Origin: Janthinobacterium sp. J1-1
GTDB lineage: Bacteria > Pseudomonadota > Gammaproteobacteria > Burkholderiales > Burkholderiaceae_D
Direction of reading: 5' to 3'
Assembly: GCF_030944405.1 (NCBI RefSeq)
Contig: NZ_CP132339.1
Location: 3,348,001-3,412,000, forward strand
Length of the DNA stretch: 64,000 nucleotides
Shown in pieces: positions 17,743 through 24,461 of the stretch. The stretch's first letter is position 1, and every line of letters starts with the position of its first letter. The position numbers and the translations under genes were made by a program. The notes under the pieces were generated by a model, which was not told the DNA's origin, made no database searches, and saw only the letters and a list, made by a program, of their open reading frames with translations.

Positions 17743-18267
17743 TCAGGTCGGTGCGTGCGATTCCGAGGTCGACTTGATGTCATGCGCGTTGGCGCGCTCG
17801 AAGATTTCCTTGACGACCTTGATCTGGTCCGACGATTCGGTATGCACCGAGATCAGAATATTGCCGTTGCGAACCTTGTCATCATACTGCTTGGCTTCCA
17901 GTTCCGGAATGCCCATGCCGACCAAGCCGCCAACGATGCCGCCCGCCGCGCCGCCGATGGCCGCGCCACCGAGCGCCGCCATGATCGGGCCGGCCGCGAT
18001 GAAGGGACCGACACCGGGGATCGCCAGCGAGCCGATGCCGACCAGCCAGCCGAGCACGGCGCCCGTGCCCATGCCGGCCACGCCGCCGGTGGCTGCGCCT
18101 TCCGGCATTTTGGTATTTTGCTCATGGGCGAAATCGCGGGTGCCGGTCTTGTCCGGAAAGAGTACCGAGATATCGTTGTTCGAGAAGCCGGCGTCTTTCA
18201 GCGAGTTGACGATGACTTCGGCTTGGGTGTGTTCCTGGGCGATGCAATAAACGGCGTTCTTGCTCAT
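17743..18267 (-). CDS. Glycine-zipper stress-type membrane-associated protein
   Basis: A 174-residue protein. The first 50 residues resemble the general-stress/YflT-like domain (AVYCIAQEHTQAEVIVNSLKDAGF followed by DISVLFPD). The middle (about 55-120) is a glycine- and alanine-rich segment with GxxxG spacing that can insert in or associate with membranes. The C-terminus (about 128-165) has an alternating beta/alpha pattern (NILISVHTESSDQIKVVKEIFERANAHDI) like a ferredoxin-fold half. Such proteins are commonly induced by stress in Burkholderiales, but the function is not established. It lies 11 bp upstream of the stop of the BON-domain gene, which is on the same strand. Confidence 0.7.
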   Translation of the reverse strand: MSKNAVYCIAQEHTQAEVIVNSLKDAGFSNNDISVLFPDKTGTRDFAHEQNTKMPEGAATGGVAGMGTGAVLGWLVGIGSLAIPGVGPFIAAGPIMAALGGAAIGGAAGGIVGGLVGMGIPELEAKQYDDKVRNGNILISVHTESSDQIKVVKEIFERANAHDIKSTSESHAPT

Positions 18268-18278
18268 GGTGTATCTCC

Positions 18279-18695
18279 TTAGTTGGTTTTAATGTCGAGT
18301 TTGTTGTCGATGCTGTGCACGCCGGCCAGCGGCTTGATCAGTTCTTCAATTCTGGTTTTTTCCTCGGCCGATTTGACCGGGCCGCGCAGTGTCACGACGC
18401 CGTTTTTCACGAGGATTTTCACGTTATGGGCAGTGGTTGACAGCGACTCGTCCTTGACCACGGCCTTGCGCGCTTCGGCCAGCAGGGTGCGGTCAGTCTT
18501 GGCGTTCGACTGTTTTTGCGGCGTCTGGCTGGCGTTGCCCTTGTCGCGTTCGTTCATGTCCGAATTGTCGGCGGCCGGGCTGGCCACGCCAGGTTTGCTT
18601 TGATCATTGGCATGCGGCGCCGTTTGCGCCGTGGCGATCGAGGCGCTGCACGCCAGTGCCAGCGTCAGGCTGATAAGTTTGATTGCATTGCGCAT
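18279..18695 (-). CDS. Secreted BON-domain protein
   Basis: A 138-residue protein with a Sec signal peptide (about 1-23, ending ASIATA), a polar linker rich in Asn/Asp/Lys, and a C-terminal BON domain (about 68-136: LLAEARKAVVKDESLSTTAHNVKILVKNGVVTLRG). BON domains bind phospholipid or peptidoglycan and are found in OsmY-like periplasmic stress proteins. Start at 18695 has an AGGAG site; longer in-frame readings lack a signal peptide. It precedes the glycine-zipper protein on the same strand and the two are probably co-transcribed. Confidence 0.85.
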   Translation of the reverse strand: MRNAIKLISLTLALACSASIATAQTAPHANDQSKPGVASPAADNSDMNERDKGNASQTPQKQSNAKTDRTLLAEARKAVVKDESLSTTAHNVKILVKNGVVTLRGPVKSAEEKTRIEELIKPLAGVHSIDNKLDIKTN

Positions 18696-18846
18696 TCCAT
18701 GCTCCTTGTAAGTACCGGCGGTTGTTGTGCCGAGAACTTCAGCATAGAGCAGGCAAGATTGACACGGTGTTAAGTACTTCACCTTGCGGCGAAGTAAATG
18801 AAAATGACCGCTGCGAAAAAAAGTTTCTGGCGATAATTGTTTAATA

Positions 18847-20043
18847 TTGCTTTGCGTAAGCTCCGGACTAGACTCGACACAACTGTCTGCCTTGCCTCTG
18901 GAGTGCCGCATTTTTCCGCCCGTTTGCCGCCTGTTGCTCTGCATCTTGTCCAGCCTGCCCTTGTTCGCCCGTGCACTGCCTTTGCCGCTCGACGCGCGCC
19001 TGCGCGAAGAAATCATCATGGTGCCGTCCGGCGAGGGCGGCCGCGAACAGCTGGAAACGACCGTGTTCCGGCCGCCCGGCCCCGGGCCGTTTCCGCTGCT
19101 GCTGATGAATCATGGCAAGCAGCCCGGGCCGGCGCGGCAGCAGCCGCGCGATCGCTTCATCTATATGTCCACCGAATTCGTGCGCCGTGGCTACGCCGTG
19201 ATGCTGCCGATGCGCGCCGGGTATGCCGGCTCGACGGGCGCCTACCGCGACCATGGCTGCGACATGGCGGCCAATGCGGCCGGCCAGGCGCGCGACGTGG
19301 ACGATGCGCTGGCCTATGCGCGGCGCCAGGACTGGGTCGATACGAGCCGCATCGTCGTCGCAGGCCAGTCGTATGGCGGCCTGGCGGCGCTGTCGCTGGC
19401 CACGCAGGCCTTGTCCGGCGTGCGCGGCGTGCTCAATTTTGCCGGCGGCCTGCGCGTCGATGACGGTGCCTGCGACTGGCAGGCGGCGTTGAAGCAGGCC
19501 TTTGCCGCCTTGGGCGCAGCCAGCCGGGTACCCAGCCTGTGGCTGTATGGCGAGAACGATGGCTATTTCGCGCCGCCGCTGGTGCGCCGCCTGTACCGGG
19601 CCTATACGGCCGCGGGCGGCCAGGCCGAGCTGTTCGCCTATGGCGCCTTCAGGCGCGATGCGCACCTGACCCTGGGCAGCCGCGACGGCGTGGACGTGTG
19701 GCTGGCGCCCACCGAACGCTTCCTGCGCCGTATCGGAATGCCTGCCGCGCCGGTGGTGGCACTGCCCGAACCGGCGCCGCCGCCGGCCACGCGGTTCGCC
19801 AGCCGCGGCGATATCGGCGCCGTGCCCTACCTGGCCGAAACGGGCCGCGCCGCCTACCGGGTTTTTCTCGGCAAGCTGCAGCCGCGCGCGTTTGCCGTCT
19901 CGGCCAGCGGCGCCTGGGGCTGGGCCGAGGAGGGCGAAAGCCCGGCGCTGCGGGCGCTCGATTCCTGCCAGCAAGGCAGCAGCGCGCCCTGTCATTTATA
20001 TATGGTTGATGACAGCGTGGTGTGGCCGGCGGGCGGGCAATAA
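18847..20043 (+). CDS. Exported alpha/beta hydrolase (dienelactone hydrolase-like)
   Basis: About 398 residues. A hydrophobic stretch (VCRLLLCILSSLPLFARA) ends near residue 44 and looks like a signal peptide. The hydrolase core has the nucleophile elbow GQSYGG, an acid in YGENDGYF and a histidine in RRDAHLTL, followed by a C-terminal proline-rich linker and an extra domain with two cysteines (SCQQGSSAPC). No ATG precedes the signal peptide: the given start is a TTG, and the first ATG (19018) would remove the signal, so the true start is uncertain. Probable periplasmic esterase or peptidase; substrate unknown. Confidence 0.7.
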   Translation: MLCVSSGLDSTQLSALPLECRIFPPVCRLLLCILSSLPLFARALPLPLDARLREEIIMVPSGEGGREQLETTVFRPPGPGPFPLLLMNHGKQPGPARQQPRDRFIYMSTEFVRRGYAVMLPMRAGYAGSTGAYRDHGCDMAANAAGQARDVDDALAYARRQDWVDTSRIVVAGQSYGGLAALSLATQALSGVRGVLNFAGGLRVDDGACDWQAALKQAFAALGAASRVPSLWLYGENDGYFAPPLVRRLYRAYTAAGGQAELFAYGAFRRDAHLTLGSRDGVDVWLAPTERFLRRIGMPAAPVVALPEPAPPPATRFASRGDIGAVPYLAETGRAAYRVFLGKLQPRAFAVSASGAWGWAEEGESPALRALDSCQQGSSAPCHLYMVDDSVVWPAGGQ

Positions 20044-20196
20044 GGCCGCGCGTACGATAAGAGTTCGTGAAAACGGCGGCGGGCGAATATACTATCGGAA
20101 ATAACGGACGGCGCAAGCCGTCCAGGCAGGCCTGCTGCGACTGCCCGCTTCGATATAATCGGAGCAGGCCAACCCATCACTTGAGAACAAATCCCT

Positions 20197-21687
20197 ATGG
20201 CGTCATCCCCAGAAAACCTCAGCATGGCCGTGTTTTGCGACTTTGAAAACGTCGCGCTTGGCGTGCGCGATGCAAACTACGAAAAATTCGACATCAAACC
20301 TATCCTCGAGCGCTTGCTGCTCAAGGGCAGCATCGTTGTCAAGAAGGCCTATTGCGACTGGGACCGCTACAAAAGCTTCAAGGGCACCATGCACGAAGCG
20401 AACTTCGAGCTGATCGAAATCCCCCACGTACGCCAGTCCGGCAAGAATTCGGCCGACATCCGCCTGGTGGTCGACGCGCTCGACCTGTGCTACACCAAGG
20501 CCCACGTCAACACCTTCGTCATCATCAGCGGCGACTCCGACTTTTCGCCGCTGGTGTCGAAACTGCGCGAAAACGCCAAGCAGGTGATCGGCGTCGGCGT
20601 CAAGCAGTCGACCTCCGACCTGCTGGTGGCCAACTGCGATGAATTCATCTTTTATGACGACCTGGTGCGCGAAAGCCGCCGCACGGCCGCCAAGCGCGAT
20701 GCGCGCAACGAGCGCGAAACGCCGGCGCCGAAACGTTCGGCCGACGAAGAAGTGCGCCGCAAGGAAAAATACGAGTCGCGCAAGACCGAGGCGATCGAGA
20801 TGGCCGTCGAAACCTTCGACGCGCTGGTGTCCGAGCGTGGCGACAGCGGCAAGATCTGGGCCTCGATGCTGAAAGAAGCGATCAAGCGCCGCAAGCCCGA
20901 CTTCAGCGAATCGTTCTACGGTTTCCGCACCTTCGGCAACCTGCTGGAAGAAGCGCAGACGCGCGGCTTGCTGGAATTCGGCCGCGATGAAAAATCGGGC
21001 GCCTATGTGTACCGCAGCAGCGGCCTGGCGCCGGCTGCTTCCGTGCCAGCTGTCGCGGACACCGCCAGCGAAGTCGTGGTGGTGGACGCGGCGGCGCAGG
21101 AAGACGGCAACCGCGAGAATGGCAACCCCGGCAACCGCCGCGAGGGACGTGACAACACGCGCCGCAATGGCCGCGGCGGCCGCAAGCAGAATGACAACCG
21201 CCGCAACGATGCCGCGCCGCAGGCCTTCGTGCCGGTGGCCGAGGTGGAAACGCCGGTCGAGGCCGTCGAGACGGTGCAGGAGCCGGTGCAGCCAGCGCCT
21301 GAGGCGGTCGAGACCGTGGTGGAAGACGGCAAGCGCGGTTCGCGTCGCAATGGCCGTGGCGGACGCAACAGCAATAACCGCGAAGCGCGCGCTGTTGTAG
21401 CAGAGATAGTGGAAGCTGCGCCGGTGATCGAGTTCGTGCCGGAGCCGGTGGTCGAGGTGGTCGTTGAGCCGGTGATCGAAACGCCGGTGGAAGTCAAGCC
21501 GAAACCGAAGCGTACGCCGGCCCGCAAGGCGGCTGCGGCCAAGAAACCGGCCAAGGCGGTGGTGGAAGCGGTTGAAGCTGTGGTCGAGGTGGCGCCGGTG
21601 GTTGAGGTCGTGCCAGCGGTGGAAGAACAGCCAGCCAAGGCGCCACGCAAGACGCCGGCACGCCGTCCTGCGCGCAAGAAGGCTTAG
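20197..21687 (+). CDS. NYN-domain ribonuclease-like protein with LOTUS/OST-HTH domain
   Basis: A 496-residue protein. Residues about 8-160 form a NYN (PIN-like) nuclease domain with the acidic cluster D15, D87, D113 and D115 (AVFCDFENV, SADIRLVVDAL, ISGDSDFSPLV). Residues about 200-280 match a LOTUS/OST-HTH RNA-binding domain (GDSGKIWASMLKEAIKRRKPDFSES ... GAYVYR when split). The last 210 residues are low-complexity: RRNGRGGRK repeats near 325 and 385 and many Pro-Val-Val-Glu segments, ending in basic Lys/Arg/Pro. Predicted to bind and perhaps cut RNA in the cytoplasm; the target is unknown. Confidence 0.82.
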   Translation: MASSPENLSMAVFCDFENVALGVRDANYEKFDIKPILERLLLKGSIVVKKAYCDWDRYKSFKGTMHEANFELIEIPHVRQSGKNSADIRLVVDALDLCYTKAHVNTFVIISGDSDFSPLVSKLRENAKQVIGVGVKQSTSDLLVANCDEFIFYDDLVRESRRTAAKRDARNERETPAPKRSADEEVRRKEKYESRKTEAIEMAVETFDALVSERGDSGKIWASMLKEAIKRRKPDFSESFYGFRTFGNLLEEAQTRGLLEFGRDEKSGAYVYRSSGLAPAASVPAVADTASEVVVVDAAAQEDGNRENGNPGNRREGRDNTRRNGRGGRKQNDNRRNDAAPQAFVPVAEVETPVEAVETVQEPVQPAPEAVETVVEDGKRGSRRNGRGGRNSNNREARAVVAEIVEAAPVIEFVPEPVVEVVVEPVIETPVEVKPKPKRTPARKAAAAKKPAKAVVEAVEAVVEVAPVVEVVPAVEEQPAKAPRKTPARRPARKKA

Positions 21688-21699
21688 GAAGCTTGATTG

Positions 21700-21742
21700 A
21701 ACCCCTGAAGCAGGGTCCGACCCCAGTCCTTGCTTGGGGTCT
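21700..21742. repeat. Short GACCCC/GGGGTC hairpin repeat
   Basis: A 43-bp segment with nested inverted repeats (ACCCC-TGAAGCA-GGGT, then GACCCCA at 21719-21725 and TGGGGTC at 21735-21741) sits between the NYN gene and hemolysin III. The composition differs from the flanks and looks like a dispersed palindromic element. It could act as a weak terminator for the upstream gene. Confidence 0.4.
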
Positions 21743-21748
21743 GTAGCC

Positions 21749-22369
21749 ATGTACCCCGGCGAACGCTTCAACAGTATCTCCCACGTGGTCGGCGCGGCGC
21801 TGGCCGCCATCGGCGGGGTGATCCTGGTGGTGGCGGCGGCGCGCACGGGCGATGCGTGGAAAATCGTCAGCTGCAGCGTGTATGCGGCCATGCTGCTGAC
21901 CTTGTACCTGACGTCCTCGCTGTACCACAGCGTGCGCGCCAGCAGGGCCAAGACGGTGCTGCAGCGGCTCGACCATTGCGCCATCTATCTGCTGATAGCG
22001 GGCACCTACACTCCCTTCATGCTGGTGACCTTGCGCGGGCCGTGGGGCTGGTCCCTGTTCGGCGTGGTGTGGGGCCTGGCCGTGATCGGCATCGCGCAGG
22101 AATATCTGTACGCCAGGGGCGCGCGCATTTTGTCGCTGGTGATCTATGTGCTGATGGGCTGGCTGATCGTCATAGGCTTGAAACCGCTCTTGGCGGCACT
22201 GGAATGGAACGGCTTTTTGTGGCTGGCGGCCGGCGGCCTGTGCTACACGGGCGGCATCGGCTTCTACGCCACCGACCACAAGCTGCGCCATGGCCACGGC
22301 ATCTGGCACTTGTTCGTGCTGGCCGGCAGCAGCTGCCATTTTATCGCCATCTTGTTCTACGTTGCCTGA
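21749..22369 (+). CDS. Hemolysin III family (PAQR-type) membrane protein
   Basis: A 206-residue, seven-helix membrane protein of the HlyIII/PAQR (AdipoR-like) family. The conserved metal-site residues are present: SLYHS in helix 2, DHCAIYLLIAGTYTPF in helix 3, and the C-terminal DHKLRHGHGIWHLFVLAGSSCHF split motif. The family may be zinc-dependent hydrolases; the bacterial role is poorly known. The ATG at 21749 is used because the conserved opening MYPGERFNSISH begins there; a TTG 15 bp upstream is in frame. Confidence 0.88.
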   Translation: MYPGERFNSISHVVGAALAAIGGVILVVAAARTGDAWKIVSCSVYAAMLLTLYLTSSLYHSVRASRAKTVLQRLDHCAIYLLIAGTYTPFMLVTLRGPWGWSLFGVVWGLAVIGIAQEYLYARGARILSLVIYVLMGWLIVIGLKPLLAALEWNGFLWLAAGGLCYTGGIGFYATDHKLRHGHGIWHLFVLAGSSCHFIAILFYVA

Positions 22370-22449
22370 CGTAGCGGGCAAGCCGGGCGCCGCCCCGACT
22401 ATTGCTGATAATCCATTATAATGCCCCGATCTGTGAAACAAGGGCAAGA

Positions 22450-23331
22450 ATGGATATCAACTCGGACGACCTGAAAATCTTCGTCACCGTCATCGACAGC
22501 GGCACCCTGAGCGCGGCCGCCGTGCACCTGGGGCAAACCACCTCGGGCGTGAGCCGGGCCTTGTCGCGCCTGGAAGACAAGCTGGCCACCTCTTTGCTCA
22601 CGCGCACCACGCGGCGCATGGAACTGACCGAAGAAGGGCAGCTGTTCCTGGCGCGCGCGCGCACCATCCTGGCCTCCATGGAAGACGTGGAGGAGTCCAT
22701 CCGCATCCGCCGCCAGAAGCCGGCCGGGCGCTTGTGCGTGGACGCCGCTTCGCCCTTCATGCTGCATTGCGTGGTGCCGCACGTGGCCGAGTTTCGCGCC
22801 ATGTACCCCGAGATACGCCTGGAGCTGACCAGCAACGACCAGATCGCCGACCTGCTGGAACACCGCACCGATATCGCCATCCGCATCGGCGCACTGGCCG
22901 ACTCCACCCTGCATGCGCGCGCCTTGAGTTCCAGCCCGCTGCACCTGCTGGCCACGCCGGCCTACCTGGCGCGCCATGGCGAGCCGGCCACGCCGGAAGA
23001 ACTGGCCAACCACGCGCTGCTGGGCTTTGCCCAGTATGACCTGGGCAACAACTGGCCACTGCGCCACCAGGCCGGCAACAGCCTGCAGATCGTGCCGGCG
23101 CTGGCCGCCTCCAGCGGCGAAACCTTGCGCCAGCTGGCGCTGCACGACCAGGGCATCGTCTGTCTGTCCGACTTCATGACGCGTGACGATATCGCGGCCG
23201 GGCGCCTGGTGAAAGTGCTGCAGCCGTTTTATACCGGCTACCGCCAGCAGATCCACGCCGTGTATTACCGCAACACCCAGCTGGCGCAGCGCATCAGCTG
23301 CTTCCTCGAATTTCTGCAGCAAAAGCTGTAG
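22450..23331 (+). CDS. LysR-family transcriptional regulator
   Basis: A 293-residue LysR regulator of the CrgA-like subgroup: N-terminal winged HTH (about residues 5-63, SGTLSAAAVHLGQTTSGVSRAL) and C-terminal effector-binding domain (about 88-290) with the usual HLLATPAYLARHGEP segment. It is flanked by unrelated genes, so its target is not obvious from context. It is the only LysR gene in the window and hence one candidate for the LysR-like palindromes at 7906 and 8563, but the distance of 14 kb makes that speculative. Confidence 0.9.
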   Translation: MDINSDDLKIFVTVIDSGTLSAAAVHLGQTTSGVSRALSRLEDKLATSLLTRTTRRMELTEEGQLFLARARTILASMEDVEESIRIRRQKPAGRLCVDAASPFMLHCVVPHVAEFRAMYPEIRLELTSNDQIADLLEHRTDIAIRIGALADSTLHARALSSSPLHLLATPAYLARHGEPATPEELANHALLGFAQYDLGNNWPLRHQAGNSLQIVPALAASSGETLRQLALHDQGIVCLSDFMTRDDIAAGRLVKVLQPFYTGYRQQIHAVYYRNTQLAQRISCFLEFLQQKL

Positions 23332-23411
23332 GCGACACTGTGAGAATGTGCGTATTTTCTCCTGTGTAGCTTCTGTTAATATATTGCAATTTCAACTATT
23401 GTAAAAATATT

Positions 23412-24461
23412 ATGAGAGCCTGTTTTTCCCTGATGGCCTTGCTGTGTGCATCCAGCGCCGCCGCCACCGACATCCGCTACGCCGGCAAGCCGGACTGCCG
23501 CGTTGCCGAACCTGCGCGGGTTACCGGCCAGGCGGCGTACTGGAGCGGCGCCTGTCGCGACGGCTATGCCGAGGGACCGGGCGCCTTGCAGTGGAGCCTG
23601 GATGGCAAGCCGACCGAACGCTATGAGGGTCCGCTGGCCAAGGGCCTGCCGGAAGGGGCCGGCATCGCGCAACGGGCCGATGGCAGCTTGCACGAGGGTA
23701 CTTACCGGGACGGCGAGCTGCAGGGGCCGGCGGTGGTGGTGTTCAAAAGCGGCAACAAGCTGGAAGCGAACTTCGAGCATGGCAAGCCGGTCGGCAACGT
23801 CAAGGCCGCCTTTGCCGGCGGAGACCGTTATGAAGGTGGCTGGCGCAATGGCCCGGAAGGCAGCGGGACGATGACATTTGCCCTGGGCGGCGCCTATCGC
23901 GGGCCATGGCGCGAGGGCAAGCCGGTCGGCGACGGCGAGATCCTGTATCCGAACGGGCAGGTGCTGAAAGCCCGCTTCAACGGCAGCTTCCAGTTGACGC
24001 AGCGGCCGCAGCCGGAGACGCCCAAGCTTTACAACATCAAGCGCGAGGATGCGCGCACCGGCTCGAACATACGCCCGGTGGTCGGCAGCAATTTTGTGGT
24101 GCCGCCGGAAAAACCATATGCCGAGTTGACGCCGGATCAGCAAGCGCTGGTGAAAACCAGGTACAAGGCCTTGCAGGAGGACGATGCGCCGCCGTATCCG
24201 GAAAAAGGCATGCTGCAGATTTCGCGCGCCATGGGGAAAATGATCTCGTATGGCTACACCACGGGCGTCTTGCGCGCCAATGTCAGCGTCAATGAAAAAG
24301 GCGTGCCGCAGAGTGTGACCTTGCTGGAAAGCCCGGACAGCGAAGCGGGCAAGCTGGCGGGCTCGATCCTGATGCTGATCACCTATACGCCGGGGCGCTG
24401 CGCGGGCCAGCCTTGCGCCATGATGGTGCCGTTCAATTACTCGCTGAGCGTCGCGCACTAG
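23412..24461 (+). CDS. Secreted MORN-repeat protein with TonB-like C-terminal domain
   Basis: A 349-residue protein with a signal peptide (about 1-18). Residues about 50-180 hold a series of MORN-type repeats (YAEGPGALQW, YEGPLAKGLPEGAG, YRGPWREGKPVGDGEI and others). The last 70 residues resemble a TonB C-terminal domain (LRANVSVNEKGVPQSVTLL ... Cys-x4-Cys ... PFNYSLS). It probably sits in the periplasm or outer membrane and mediates protein or lipid contacts. It ends in a 4-bp overlap with the convergent GGDEF/EAL gene. No specific function is known. Confidence 0.75.
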   Translation: MRACFSLMALLCASSAAATDIRYAGKPDCRVAEPARVTGQAAYWSGACRDGYAEGPGALQWSLDGKPTERYEGPLAKGLPEGAGIAQRADGSLHEGTYRDGELQGPAVVVFKSGNKLEANFEHGKPVGNVKAAFAGGDRYEGGWRNGPEGSGTMTFALGGAYRGPWREGKPVGDGEILYPNGQVLKARFNGSFQLTQRPQPETPKLYNIKREDARTGSNIRPVVGSNFVVPPEKPYAELTPDQQALVKTRYKALQEDDAPPYPEKGMLQISRAMGKMISYGYTTGVLRANVSVNEKGVPQSVTLLESPDSEAGKLAGSILMLITYTPGRCAGQPCAMMVPFNYSLSVAH

